A stretch of DNA of 44,675 nt from Pseudomonadota bacterium (GTDB lineage: Bacteria; Pseudomonadota; Alphaproteobacteria; Micropepsales; Micropepsaceae), in NCBI GenBank assembly GCA_021808875.1, contig JAKBAU010000005.1, positions 1 to 44,675 on the forward strand. Direction: 5' to 3'. The notes under the pieces were generated by a model that did no database searches, was not told the origin of the DNA, and saw only the letters and a program-made list of their open reading frames with translations. The translations under genes and the position numbers were made by a program. Each line of letters opens with the position of its first letter. The first letter of the stretch is position 1. Positions 26,804 to 36,055 of this stretch are shown one piece after another.

Positions 26804-27129
26804 CAGATCAGCGCTCCGCCGCCGAAGGAGAAGAACGATAGGAAGAAGCTCGAAGCCGCGAAGGCGATCGAAAGGCCGAAGACGATCTGAATAAGCTTTC
26901 GAAACCCGCCCGAACTCTCGCCGAAGGCCAGGGTCAGGCCGGTGACGATGATGACGATCACCGAAATGACCTTGGCGACCGGTCCTTGGATCGAAGCCAG
27001 GATCTGCGTCAGCGGCTGCTCCCAGGGCATGTTGGATCCAGCGGCATAGGCCGGCGCCGTGAGTGCGGCGAACAGGATGACGGCGTAGATTGTCGCGAGA
27101 CGGTGGCGGATGCGGTGGATGAGCATCAT
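26803..27129 (-). CDS. trbC: TrbC, VirB2-like conjugative pilin
   Basis: This 108-aa pilin precursor has a signal sequence at residues 1-30 ending in AYAAG, then PWEQPLTQILASIQGP and two hydrophobic segments (VAKVISVIVIIVTGLTLAF and the region around IAFAASSFFLSFF). These are the hallmarks of TrbC/VirB2. The start overlaps the trbB stop as ATGA. TraF, encoded at 38900, is the expected processing peptidase in this system. Confidence 0.95.
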   Translation of the reverse strand: MMLIHRIRHRLATIYAVILFAALTAPAYAAGSNMPWEQPLTQILASIQGPVAKVISVIVIIVTGLTLAFGESSGGFRKLIQIVFGLSIAFAASSFFLSFFSFGGGALI

Positions 27130-28091
27130 GGTTCTCCAGCTTGGGTGAGTACGTAGTCGCCGGTGGGTCCGAGGCCCCTGACCGCCGCGAGTTCGGCGAG
27201 CTTTCGGGCGGAGCCGCGGCCGGCGAGCACGGCGACGAGATCGATGGTCTCGGCGATGAGCGCGCGCGGGACGGTGACGACGGCTTCCTGGATGAGTTGC
27301 TCCAGCCGTCGCATCGCGCCGATCGCGGAGCCGGCGTGCAGCGTGCCGACGCCGCCGGGGTGGCCGGTGCCCCAGGCCTTCAGGAGATCAAGCGCCTCGG
27401 CGCCGCGCACCTCGCCGATCGGGATGCGGTCGGGCCGCAGCCGCAGCGATGAGCGGACGAGATCGGACAGCGAAGCGGCGCCATCCTTGGTTCGGAGTGC
27501 CACGAGGTTGGGCGCGGCGCATTGCAGCTCGCGCGTATCCTCGATCAGCACCACGCGGTCGCCGGTCTTGGCGACCTCGGCGAGGAGCGCGTTGACCAGC
27601 GTCGTCTTGCCGGTCGAGGTGCCGCCGGCGACGAGGATATTCTTCCGTTCCCGGACCGCCACGCGAAGCAACTCAGCTTGCGCGCCGGACATGATGCCGG
27701 CCTCGACATAATCGCCAAGGGTGAAGACCGCGATGGCCGGGCGGCGGATGGCGAAGCACGGCGCCGCCACGACAGGCGGCACCAGGCCCTCGAACCGCTC
27801 CCCGCTTTCCGGCAACTCGGCCGAGACGCGCGGGCTGCCGGCATGAACTTCGACACCGACATGGTGGGCGACGAGGCGGACGATGCGTTCGGCGTCGGCC
27901 GGGGTGACGCGGCAGCCGGTGTCCTCAAGCCCGCCAGATAGCCGGTCGATCCAGAGCCGACCATCGGGATTGAGCATCACTTCGACGATGCTGGGGTCTT
28001 CGAGATAGCCGGCGATCGCGGGGCCAAGCGCGGTGCGCAGCATGCGCGCGCCGCGGGCGAAAGCTTCTGAGCGGAACGAGATCGTCGTCAC
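27126..28091 (-). CDS. trbB: TrbB, VirB11-like secretion ATPase
   Basis: This 321-aa hexameric ATPase has Walker A GGTSTGKT (156-163), Asp box [12 protein letters not shown], Walker B region [18 protein letters not shown] and the His box [13 protein letters not shown], all intact. The start is GTG at 28091. It is the first trb gene in transcription order. In related elements the CopG-like gene and traG follow immediately upstream; here a 3-kb cargo cassette separates them. Confidence 0.96.
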   Translation of the reverse strand: MTTISFRSEAFARGARMLRTALGPAIAGYLEDPSIVEVMLNPDGRLWIDRLSGGLEDTGCRVTPADAERIVRLVAHHVGVEVHAGSPRVSAELPESGERFEGLVPPVVAAPCFAIRRPAIAVFTLGDYVEAGIMSGAQAELLRVAVRERKNILVAGGTSTGKTTLVNALLAEVAKTGDRVVLIEDTRELQCAAPNLVALRTKDGAASLSDLVRSSLRLRPDRIPIGEVRGAEALDLLKAWGTGHPGGVGTLHAGSAIGAMRRLEQLIQEAVVTVPRALIAETIDLVAVLAGRGSARKLAELAAVRGLGPTGDYVLTQAGEP

Positions 28092-28362
28092 TGCGAACCC
28101 CGAAAACTCGCCTCGTCGAGGCGGATTGATTACCGGGGTTGATTAGAAAGAGCCGGAAATGGGGAAGCGCAACAAGGCTGATGGGGGCGTAGGGCTACCG
28201 GATAGAAATACAGGCGACCGGCGGGATCGCCGGTCAAAACGTCCGTGGTTCCGGTAGCGGGTGGGGGCTTCCGATTTACTGGCTGATGGCACAACAACAC
28301 CAGCGCCTGGAGGCGATCTCGCCGACCGCCTCCAATAGCCGACACTCATCTTTGTTCCGACG

Positions 28363-28839
28363 TCAATCGAGACCTCGAAAGCCGCGCCGGCTGATGGCGG
28401 AGAGAACCTTCTCGTTGATGCTCTTTCGCGTCGCCGATTGGGCGGCCGAGAGGTTGCGCTTGCTCAGGGTATTCTGAAGGAACCCATATTCCCAATGGGT
28501 CAATAGGCCGCGCTCTCTGAAGAAAGCGATCGCGTCGGCGTTCAAGCTTTTTGCGATATCCTTGCGGATACGCTTGATCGCAGTGAAAATCAGGTCCGAG
28601 CGGAAACCTAAGAACCGCCGGACACAGCGATTGCCAACTTCCGTTTTGTGCCCCGTCACTCGATTGGAGATTTGGCAAATCTCTACGATCGGAAAGTGCC
28701 CACACAGGCACGTTTCCGGCTCGTCGGCCTCAGACACGTCGATAAGGCTCCACTCCTTGCGGGCGACCTCCCAGTCCGAAGCATCGCTCAGGGCTAAAAT
28801 GCGTTCCTGAAGCTGCTTGAAGTTATAGCCGTCTCCCAT
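28363..28839 (-). CDS. Hypothetical protein with cysteine motif, helicase cassette
   Basis: This 158-aa protein is the last gene of the cargo cassette. The N-terminal half contains WSLIDVSEADEPETCLCGH, then EICQISN and VGNRCVRRF, a CxC...C...C spacing that could bind zinc. The C-terminal half is basic and helical. I have seen the CLCG...N...TG...VGN.C pattern in small proteins of accessory regions but cannot give a function. It starts 20 bp after the stop of the zinc-ribbon gene, so it is probably co-transcribed with the helicase. Confidence 0.65.
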   Translation of the reverse strand: MGDGYNFKQLQERILALSDASDWEVARKEWSLIDVSEADEPETCLCGHFPIVEICQISNRVTGHKTEVGNRCVRRFLGFRSDLIFTAIKRIRKDIAKSLNADAIAFFRERGLLTHWEYGFLQNTLSKRNLSAAQSATRKSINEKVLSAISRRGFRGLD

Positions 28840-28859
28840 CTTGGCTGCCCCGCACTAGT

Positions 28860-29111
28860 CTAAAGTGCCCTTAGCTCATCGAGGTCTTGAGATGTCTTCT
28901 GGATGATTCCCTGAAAGCATTCGTCACAGACGCGCTTCGCTGTCGAGTAGCCTGCACCGAGCTTTGGGATCTCGATGCAGGCCTGTCCCGCCGGCAAATC
29001 GGCATGGCAGCGGTAGCACTTCGATTTCCGGGCAACGGTCGCGCGCCGTGGCCGGCCATTCGTGCTGCCGATGAGCGACGGCGTGGGACCTCTAGGCGTT
29101 GTTTTTGTCAT
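28860..29111 (-). CDS. Small zinc-ribbon-like protein, helicase cassette
   Basis: This 83-aa protein has a basic N-terminus and two CxxC knuckles, CYRC and CDEC, separated by about 30 residues, a likely structural zinc site. A longer frame upstream lies inside the helicase gene out of frame, so the ATG at 29111 is preferred; it overlaps the helicase end by 20 bp, indicating coupling. The role is unknown. Small zinc proteins paired with helicases may act as nucleic-acid adaptors. Confidence 0.65.
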   Translation of the reverse strand: MTKTTPRGPTPSLIGSTNGRPRRATVARKSKCYRCHADLPAGQACIEIPKLGAGYSTAKRVCDECFQGIIQKTSQDLDELRAL

Positions 29112-31122
29112 AGTCGGCTTTTGCCTTCCTGACGCGGCGAACCAGGGTCTGCAGCAAGTCTTCAAGACTATCGAGGACGCCCCGGAACTCTTCGATTGAC
29201 GCCTGCGGGCGGTCTTTACCCAGTCGTTTCTGCATCTCGGCATTCACCATCATGAGTGCCGAGATGTAATTGTTGCGACCGGTCAGCTTGAGTGATTTGT
29301 ACTTGTAAGTCAGCTCAGTGCCCGTCATCGTCAGACTGACGTGGTTTAATAGTATGTTGGCCAGCCGCTTCGCTTGTTCATTCATCCGCTTCCTGGCCTC
29401 CTCCCATTCCCGCTGAGGCTGCACCATGAATGGCTCGGCAGGAGAACGTTTGCGCAGCGGCGGCTGCTGCGCCTTCTTGACCATCTCCTCGGCCTGGCTG
29501 GAATCGAGACCTAACAACTTCAGCCGCTCACGCAAATCCTCGACGATTTGCTGATCCTCGACAGTTGTGAAGTCTTCCTCCCACAAGGACTCAACGATCT
29601 CGCCATGCACCACGACCTGTTCGGTCGCCCTCAGCCGAGCGGTCCCGTCCAACACCTCCGGCGGCAGCTCGGGTTCCTCGCCGCCGATAACCTTGTCCCA
29701 GAAGGCCTGGTCGTCGTTTTCGAACTGTTTAAATTCCTTCAGGCGCTGGTCGAGATTCATGCCGAGGTGGGTGACGATGTGGCCAACATTGTCGGGATGT
29801 CCCGGGTCGTTCTGCACCACGACACGCATGATCCGGCCGACAAACTGGATATATGGCGCAAGCGTCCGGAAGGGCCGAAAGATTGCCGCCACGCTCAGCT
29901 TCGGGTGATCGAACCCCTCGCCGAGCATCTGGACCTGGATTATGCAGTCAAGCGTGCCATTCCGTAGCGTCGCAAGGATGGCGGCCTGCTCGTCTTCAGT
30001 TTGCTTGCTGTGGATGACCTCGGCGCTGAATCCGCGCTCCTGATACAGGGAGCGGATGTCGCGTGCATGATTGATCGAGCATGCCACGGCAATGAGCTGA
30101 TGCTGCGTCCCGCTTTGCCGCAGCTCCTCAAGCTTTTCGAGGCTGCTATCGACGATGTGCTGGTTGCAGAGGCGCGCCAGCGCGACGCCTCGGCTGAACC
30201 ACTCCTCCTCCTTGAGCTTCAGCACCTCATCAAGGGTGTAGGTGCGCCCACGCTGGTCCGCGAAGCCCAACTCGATCTGCGACGGGGCGACATAGCTGGC
30301 CTTCAGCCGCTTGATGTAGCCCTTCAGGGTCGCATTCCGGAACGGATAGCGGAACACCAGCTCGCCATCGAGCTCCTGGCGGTCGCTCCGGAACGGCGTC
30401 GCCGTCAACAGGATGACTTTGGCCTTCGGAAAGCGCTCGATGATCTTCTGCCAGCTGGCGGCGGCGCTGTGATGCGCCTCGTCGACGATGATCATGTCGA
30501 AGAAGTCGTCGGGGAACTGCGTCAGCCATTTGTCGACGTTGGTGGCGAGCTGCTGCACATTCGTGATCACGACGTGCGACTTCGTCGCGACGGAAATGTT
30601 GCCGCTGTCGAGCGTGCAGGCCAATGGCCCGGAGATCATTTGATCCTGGCTGAGCACGCCCGCCTTTCGCCAGAAGCATTTCTGACGGTTGGTAATGTCC
30701 ATGGCTTCGTACAAGCCATTTTTGATGGTCAGGTTCGGCGCAATGACGATGACGCGCCCTTCGGCCAATCCCAGTGGCAGCAAAGATGCGAGGCCTGTTT
30801 TACCGCAACCCACTGGAATCTGGAGAATTGCCTTGTTCTTACCGGCGCGGAAGAATTCATACGTGCGCAGATAGCCGTCGCGCTGCGGATCGCGCAGATT
30901 TTCATTGCCCTCGATTTTGAAGTCGAGGCTGAGGAAAAACATTTGCACCGGCTGGTTGGCGCGAACCCATGTATCAAGCCCGGCTTTTTCGAAGACCCAC
31001 TTCTTGCCGATCTTGCGAGCCGGAATCCGGCCGTCGCGAGCGAGAGCGTAGAGGGCGGTTTTTCCCATGCCGAGATAAGTCGCCGTCTCCTCCAGAGAGA
31101 GCCATCCGTCCGAATCCGCCAT
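29092..31122 (-). CDS. DEAD/DEAH-box helicase with N-terminal excisionase-type HTH domain
   Basis: This 676-aa protein starts with a MerR/excisionase-like HTH (residues ~6-55: LSLEETATYLGMGKTALYAL, KKWVFEKAGLDTWV). A superfamily-2 helicase follows, with Walker A PVGCGKT (103-109), DEAH (214-217), motif III LLTATPFRSD and motif VI QFVGRIMRV. The tail (~480-676) is charged and helical. The ATG at 31122 is chosen for its GAGG 7 nt upstream and because the promoter at 31147-31175 puts transcription start just upstream of it. The fusion of a sequence-specific HTH to a helicase is unusual. As a cargo gene in a conjugation operon it may be a defence or DNA-processing protein; this is inference. Confidence 0.85.
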   Translation of the reverse strand: MADSDGWLSLEETATYLGMGKTALYALARDGRIPARKIGKKWVFEKAGLDTWVRANQPVQMFFLSLDFKIEGNENLRDPQRDGYLRTYEFFRAGKNKAILQIPVGCGKTGLASLLPLGLAEGRVIVIAPNLTIKNGLYEAMDITNRQKCFWRKAGVLSQDQMISGPLACTLDSGNISVATKSHVVITNVQQLATNVDKWLTQFPDDFFDMIIVDEAHHSAAASWQKIIERFPKAKVILLTATPFRSDRQELDGELVFRYPFRNATLKGYIKRLKASYVAPSQIELGFADQRGRTYTLDEVLKLKEEEWFSRGVALARLCNQHIVDSSLEKLEELRQSGTQHQLIAVACSINHARDIRSLYQERGFSAEVIHSKQTEDEQAAILATLRNGTLDCIIQVQMLGEGFDHPKLSVAAIFRPFRTLAPYIQFVGRIMRVVVQNDPGHPDNVGHIVTHLGMNLDQRLKEFKQFENDDQAFWDKVIGGEEPELPPEVLDGTARLRATEQVVVHGEIVESLWEEDFTTVEDQQIVEDLRERLKLLGLDSSQAEEMVKKAQQPPLRKRSPAEPFMVQPQREWEEARKRMNEQAKRLANILLNHVSLTMTGTELTYKYKSLKLTGRNNYISALMMVNAEMQKRLGKDRPQASIEEFRGVLDSLEDLLQTLVRRVRKAKADYDKNNA

Positions 31123-31146
31123 AGAAACCTCACAATCTGACATCAG

Positions 31147-31175
31147 ACGATAGCAAATGACAGATAGAGCGTCAA
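31147..31175 (-). promoter_or_regulatory. Promoter of the helicase cassette
   Basis: On the minus strand TTGACG (31175-31170) and TATCGT (31152-31147) are separated by 17 bp, close to a sigma-70 consensus. Predicted transcription start is near 31140, giving a leader of about 18 nt before the ATG at 31122. It implies that the cassette has its own expression, independent of the traG transcript. Confidence 0.55.
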
Positions 31176-31392
31176 GGCACGGCCAGACCGTAGGGGCGCG
31201 CGCCGAGACCTGCTCCGCGGGTCGCCTACTGCGCACGCACGCCCCTCCCGAGGTGCTCTGATTTTCTGTCGTGGGTAGGATGTCGCAAGCGCGAGGGCGG
31301 GTGATGTGGTCGACGACCGGAGCAGCAGCTTGCCGGTGGCGCGCCGCCAGCTGCGTCCGCTTGTGCGGCTCAGGCAGAAATCCAAAGTGGGT

Positions 31393-31830
31393 CTACTCTT
31401 GGATTTCCGCGTTACTTCCCGACCTGGTCGTGTCGACGTCCCGGCTGATTTCGTCCGCGAGCGAGCGTCCCCGTGCGAGCCGGCGCCCTAACGCTTCGAC
31501 AAAGCCGTCATAACGCTCCCGGCCCTTGGCCTGCGCCGCCGCCTGCGCCGTGTCCGGGAGTGGCGGCGTGCTGGTCAGCCAGAAACGCACGAACAGCGCC
31601 AGCGCCTCATTCGAGATCGTGACGTGCCGCTCAAGCCGCTCGAGCTGCCGCGTCATGCGATCAAGGCGTCGGGCGAGCGCGGCCTCGAGCCGGTCGGCGC
31701 CATCGGGCGACAGATGTGAGGCCAGCGCCGTCTCCACCACGAGCGCCTGCGGCACGCGCTTCTTGGCGGCGTAATCGGCGAGCTTGCCGGCGAGATCCGG
31801 CGGCAAGCGGAAGGTGTGTTTGGTGCGCAT
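31393..31830 (-). CDS. CopG-like ribbon-helix-helix protein of the traG region
   Basis: This 145-aa protein begins MRTKHTFRLPPDLAGKLADY, the strand-helix-helix pattern of CopG-type DNA-binding proteins. The remainder is helical with a hydrophobic patch (ALALFVRFWLTS). It is normally encoded between traG and trbB in these ICEs, and here its start lies 6 bp after the traG stop. A role as regulator or accessory protein of coupling or transfer is likely. The expected trbB neighbour is displaced by the cargo cassette. Confidence 0.85.
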   Translation of the reverse strand: MRTKHTFRLPPDLAGKLADYAAKKRVPQALVVETALASHLSPDGADRLEAALARRLDRMTRQLERLERHVTISNEALALFVRFWLTSTPPLPDTAQAAAQAKGRERYDGFVEALGRRLARGRSLADEISRDVDTTRSGSNAEIQE

Positions 31831-31836
31831 CCCGCT

Positions 31837-33816
31837 TCAGAGCCCCATATCGTCGGCCGGATTGAGCGTCACCTGGCGGGCGATGGCTCGGACGCTGCGT
31901 TGCAGGACGCGGAGACGCTGGGCGTCATCTTCCGGTTCGTCTTCCGCCAATTCAAATTCCTGCGCTGTCGTGCGTGGTTCGGGCACGATCTCTTCGTGCT
32001 GGGGCAGTTCCGGTTCACGCCGGATGCCGGCATTATCCGGATCGTCAGCAGAGACCGGAGCGACGATCGATTCCTGCCAATCGCCCGCGTCTTGCGGTGG
32101 TGACACGTTTGCGGAGCCGGCGATCGAAACGCCGGCGTTCTGCTTGGGCGGCGGCAGGATCCGCGCCTGCAATTGCTGGTCTTCGTAATAGCGCGCCTTC
32201 TTGGCGCGGATCGGATGACAGCCCGACATCAGCACCAGCTCGTCGTCTTGCGGAAGCTGCATTACTTCGCCGGGCGTTAGCAGCGGTCGCGCGGTCTCCT
32301 GGCGGGAGACCATCAAGTGTCCGAGCCACGGGCTCAAACGATGACCAGCATAGTTTTTCGCGTCGCGAATTTCCGTCGCCGTGCCGAGCGAATCCGATAC
32401 ACGCTTTGCTGTTCGCTCATCGTTGCTGGCGAAGCTCACCCGCACATGGCAGTTGTCGAGGATCGAGTTGTTCTGGCCGTAGGCCTTCTCGATCTGGTTC
32501 AGGCTCTGGGCGATCAAGAAGCTCTTCAAGCCGTAACCGGCCATGAAGGCCAAGGCGCTCTCGAAGAAATCCAGTCTGCCGAGTGCTGGAAACTCGTCGA
32601 GCATCAGCAGTAGGCGATGACGTCGGCATTTCGACTCCAGCTCCTCTGTCAACCGCCGGCCGATCTGGTTCAGGATCAGGCGTACGAGCGGCTTGGTGCG
32701 GCTGATGTCGGACGGCGGCACGACGAGATAGAGGGTCGCAGGCTGTGGGTTCTCGACGAGATCGCGGATGCGCCAATCGCATTGCCGCGTCACGGTCGCC
32801 ACCACCGGGTCACGATAGAGGCCGAGGAACGACATCGCCGTTGACAGCACGCCAGAACGCTCGTTCTCTGATTTGTTCAGAAGCTCACGCGCGGCGCTGG
32901 CGACGACGGGATGCGCGCCGCGCTGGCCCAAGTGTGGCGTGGTCATCATCGCGCGTAACGTGGTCTCGATCGGCCGCTTGGGATCGGACAGGAAGTTGGC
33001 GAGGCCGGCGAGCGTCTTGTCCCGCTCGGCGTAGAGGACGTGCAGGATCGTGCCGACCAAGAGCGAATGGCTGGTCTTCTCCCAATGGTTCCTTTTCTCG
33101 AGCGCACCTTCCGGATCGACTAGCACATCGGCGATGTTCTGGACGTCGCGGACCTCCCATTCGCCACGGCGCACTTCGAGCAACGGGTTGTACGCTGCAC
33201 TCTGCGCATTGGTCGGGTCGAACAGCAGGACGCGGCCGAAACGGGCGCGCCATCCGGCGGTCAGCGTCCAGTTCTCGCCCTTGATGTCGTGGACGATCGC
33301 CGAGCCCGGCCAAGTCAGAAGGGTCGGCACCACCAAGCCGACGCCCTTGCCGCTCCGGGTCGGTGCGAAGCACAGTACATGCTCGGGGCCGTCGTGGCGG
33401 AGATAGTCGCCGCGCCAACGGCCGATGAGCACGCCGTCAGAGCTGAGCAGGCCGGCCTGGCGGACTTCGCGCGTCTCCGCCCATCGCGCGGACCCGTAGG
33501 TCGTGACCCGTTTCGCCTCCCGTGCGCGCCACACCGACATAGTGACGGCCACGACGACGGCGGCGATCCCGCCGGATGCCGCGATATAGGCACCCTCGAC
33601 GAAGACATCACGCGCATAGGCGTCGTAGGCGAACCACCACCAGAAGAAGGCTGGCGGCTGGTAAACGGGCCATCCCAGAAGGTCGAACCATGGGCGGCCG
33701 AGCTGAGATTGGAAGCCGAGCTTCCACGCGGTCCATTCAGTCGCCGCCCAGACGAAGACGAGCACGACGGCGCTGACGAGGAGCACTTGGCCCCAGAGGA
33801 TCTTGGTCGCGTTCAT
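31837..33816 (-). CDS. traG: TraG, VirD4-type coupling protein
   Basis: This 659-aa protein brings the relaxase-DNA complex to the Trb channel. Two N-terminal membrane helices (about residues 9-27 and 75-95) precede the cytoplasmic ATPase with Walker A APTRSGKG (151-158) and a Walker B LLLMLDEFPALG at about 395-410. The acidic, proline-rich C-terminus after ~545 is variable in the family. Length and motifs are normal. It is transcribed leftward with the CopG-like gene. Confidence 0.95.
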   Translation of the reverse strand: MNATKILWGQVLLVSAVVLVFVWAATEWTAWKLGFQSQLGRPWFDLLGWPVYQPPAFFWWWFAYDAYARDVFVEGAYIAASGGIAAVVVAVTMSVWRAREAKRVTTYGSARWAETREVRQAGLLSSDGVLIGRWRGDYLRHDGPEHVLCFAPTRSGKGVGLVVPTLLTWPGSAIVHDIKGENWTLTAGWRARFGRVLLFDPTNAQSAAYNPLLEVRRGEWEVRDVQNIADVLVDPEGALEKRNHWEKTSHSLLVGTILHVLYAERDKTLAGLANFLSDPKRPIETTLRAMMTTPHLGQRGAHPVVASAARELLNKSENERSGVLSTAMSFLGLYRDPVVATVTRQCDWRIRDLVENPQPATLYLVVPPSDISRTKPLVRLILNQIGRRLTEELESKCRRHRLLLMLDEFPALGRLDFFESALAFMAGYGLKSFLIAQSLNQIEKAYGQNNSILDNCHVRVSFASNDERTAKRVSDSLGTATEIRDAKNYAGHRLSPWLGHLMVSRQETARPLLTPGEVMQLPQDDELVLMSGCHPIRAKKARYYEDQQLQARILPPPKQNAGVSIAGSANVSPPQDAGDWQESIVAPVSADDPDNAGIRREPELPQHEEIVPEPRTTAQEFELAEDEPEDDAQRLRVLQRSVRAIARQVTLNPADDMGL

Positions 33817-34036
33817 GACGACGGCAGATCAGGAGGCACTTTGGTAGTTGCCTCAAGCGCGAATTGAGGATGCGTGGGCTCAGGGATACGATGGAGAAAG
33901 AATCGGACGGTTTGTGGATCAGATCCTCGGTGTCATCATTCCCCGTCTACGTCGGCATCGACGTTGCGTGTGCCATTGGTAAGCGATTGCCGATTTGTGT
34001 GGTGTCGCCCGGCTATCCGTTGATGCCGCTGACGAT

Positions 34037-35306
34037 CTCACGAATCCCCTCATTTTTGGTGATCGCGTGATAGTTCCGATTCGGCTGCGCTCCGTAGAAG
34101 CTGGGTGTCATCGCGGAGGATGCGGAGCATGGTCGAGTTGGCGCGTTCGAGAGGGCGTTTGGGAGAGGTGCGGGGCTTTATCGGCGGGCTGTATGGGGCT
34201 GACCTTCATTCCAAGCGGGTCGATGCGCTGGCTTGTGCGACGCTGGGCGTGATGACGGGCGCGTCGCTGGCGGTGGCGATGATCGGCCAGGCGCTGGCGC
34301 AGGCGCGCGGGCTGGTGACCAAGCACGCCGTCAAGCAGGTGGACCGGTTGATGAGCAACGCAGGCATCGACGTGTGGGACAGCTTCGCCCGCTGGGTGCC
34401 GCGACAGATCGGTGCGCGCCAGGACATTCTGGTGGCGATGGACTGGACTGACTTCGACCATGACGGCCAATCGACCCTGGCGCTGAGCCTGGTGACCGGC
34501 CACGGCCGGGCGGCGCCGCTGATCTGGCTGACGGTCTGGAAGGAGGAGATCGCAACCCGGCGCAACGATTACGAGGACGCCTGCCTGCGCCGGTTGGCCG
34601 AAACCGTACCGCCGGAGTGCCGCGTGACCATGCTGGCCGACCGCGGCTTCGGCGACCAGAAGCTGTTCGCCTTTCTGGACGAGTTGGGCTTCGGCTACGT
34701 CATCCGCTTCCGCGGCAACATCCGCGTCGCCGACGCCACAGGCGAGACCAAGCCGGCGGCCGACTGGGTCGGCAAGACCGGCCGCGCGCGCAAGCTGCGC
34801 GACGCTCGGGTCACCGCGCAAGGCCAGCGGGTCGGCGCGGTGGTGTGCGTGCATGCCAAGGGCATGAAGGAGCCGTGGTGCCTCGCTGCAAGCGACCCAC
34901 GGGCGACGGCCGCCGTGCTGGTCAACCACTATGCCAAGCGCTGGACCATCGAACCCAGCTTCCGCGACACCAAGGATCTGCGCTTCGGCATGGGGCTGTC
35001 GGCAACCCGCGTGGGCGAGCCGACCAGGCGTGACCGGCTGCTGCTGGTCAGCGCATTCGCCATGGCGTTGCTGACGCTGCTGGGCGCTGTGGGCGAGAGC
35101 CTCGGCATGGACCGGCTGCTCAAGTCCAACACCAGCAAAACCCGCACCCACTCGCTGTTCCGCCAGGGCTGCATGCTCTACGATCTGATCCCCAACATGC
35201 CCGATCATAGGCTCGCACCGCTCATGGCAAAGTTCGCGCACGCCGTGTCAAAAACCGCCGAGTTCAGCAGGATGTTCGCCGCAGCCGAAATGAGGGGATG
35301 AGTGAG
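34037..35306 (+). mobile_element. Complete IS4-family insertion sequence, 1270 bp
   Basis: The left end CTCACGAATCCCCTCATTT (34037-34055) and the reverse complement of the right end, CTCACTCATCCCCTCATTT, differ at only 2 of 19 positions. The 9-bp direct repeat GCTGACGAT flanks the element (34028-34036 and 35307-35315), proving insertion by transposition. One transposase gene fills it, and its stop codon lies inside the right inverted repeat. The clean duplication and intact transposase suggest a recent insertion. Confidence 0.93.
34129..35301 (+). CDS. IS4-family DDE transposase
   Basis: This 390-aa protein has the DDE triad: D105 in AMDWTDFDHD, D171 in MLADRGFGD and E275. The IS4 signature Y-(2)-R-(3)-E-(6)-K is exact: Y268, R271, E275, K282 in YAKRWTIEPSFRDTK. 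The ATG at 34129 was chosen because GGAGG lies 9 nt upstream; upstream GTG and ATG codons are in frame but worse placed. Full length, no stop or frameshift, so probably active. Confidence 0.93.
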   Translation: MVELARSRGRLGEVRGFIGGLYGADLHSKRVDALACATLGVMTGASLAVAMIGQALAQARGLVTKHAVKQVDRLMSNAGIDVWDSFARWVPRQIGARQDILVAMDWTDFDHDGQSTLALSLVTGHGRAAPLIWLTVWKEEIATRRNDYEDACLRRLAETVPPECRVTMLADRGFGDQKLFAFLDELGFGYVIRFRGNIRVADATGETKPAADWVGKTGRARKLRDARVTAQGQRVGAVVCVHAKGMKEPWCLAASDPRATAAVLVNHYAKRWTIEPSFRDTKDLRFGMGLSATRVGEPTRRDRLLLVSAFAMALLTLLGAVGESLGMDRLLKSNTSKTRTHSLFRQGCMLYDLIPNMPDHRLAPLMAKFAHAVSKTAEFSRMFAAAEMRG

Positions 35307-36055
35307 GCTGACGATCCCAAAGCATCTGGCCGGGGCAATTCCTCGCGGCGTCGGTAACAAGGAAATCACCGCAGCGGTGCCGTTCCGAGAAGCCGCCCGT
35401 GGCGTCGTTAGTACAATCAGTCAAATCCGAGACGAAATGGGATGGCACGTTGAACGAATCGCCGTCGATGCTCCGGCCGCGCCGCCTGCAACGGGTTCCC
35501 GTGCTTCGGAGAACGAACTCGGACGTCTCGGCCTGTCCTCCTTCCGAACACCAGCGGCGTCTGCCTGGGCTGGCATACGGGAGACGTGCGCCGACCATTT
35601 GGGCTCCGGCGGGAGTGCAGCAACTCTTCCACACGCCAACAAAATCTGGATGCTATTCGGCTTCGAGCTCTTCGCATCCCTAATGAGCAGTCTTAAGGCC
35701 GAAGTCATCGAGGTGTACCCGTTCGCTATCGTGCGAGCACTGCTGCCGGCGTGTCAGCACAAAACCACGGAACAGGGCTACAGAGATCAACTCAATGCAG
35801 TCGCTGCCCGAACGGGGTGGGAACCGCTGAAGCTGGAAAGCAGACTGAAGGCGACGGTGTCTGGCAGTCGGCATGACCGCCTCGACGCATTCATGGCAGC
35901 TTGGGTCGCCAGCCTCCCGCCAGAACGGCGGCGCGCGTTCGGTGACGCCCAACGGCCGGATGACGCGATTTGGGTGCCTTTGTAAGCTCACGGTTGGGTC
36001 TGTCTGAGCGCACAGGCGGGAAACGCTAGGACGTGTTGGAGTGATCCAGGATCAA

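Larger units (their letters stand above)
33891..35985 (+). pseudogene. DUF429 protein gene interrupted by an IS4-family element
   Basis: The 5' part (33891-34036) encodes VYVGIDVACAIGKRLPICVV, the first strand and catalytic-Asp region of DUF429. The 3' part (35307-35985) continues in the same frame with LTIPKHLAGAIPRGVGNKE, AVDAP, EVYPFAIVRALLP and HDRLDAFMAAWVA. Removing the insertion and one copy of the 9-bp target duplication restores a continuous frame through ...PLMPLTIPKHL.... DUF429 is a predicted RNase H-fold nuclease family. Start choice is uncertain: ATG codons at 33870 and 33891 are both possible. The gene is divergent from traG and probably not functional while the insertion is present. 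Confidence 0.85.

Noticed and set aside
28216..28235. Hairpin GACCGGCG-GGAT-CGCCGGTC between trbB and the cargo cassette
   Set aside because: Perfect stem, but no T-tract follows on either strand, so I do not call it a terminator. The surrounding 28092-28362 gap holds no supported gene.
34108..35241. 377-aa open frame on the minus strand
   Set aside because: Antisense shadow of the IS4 transposase; His/Arg-rich and without a domain.
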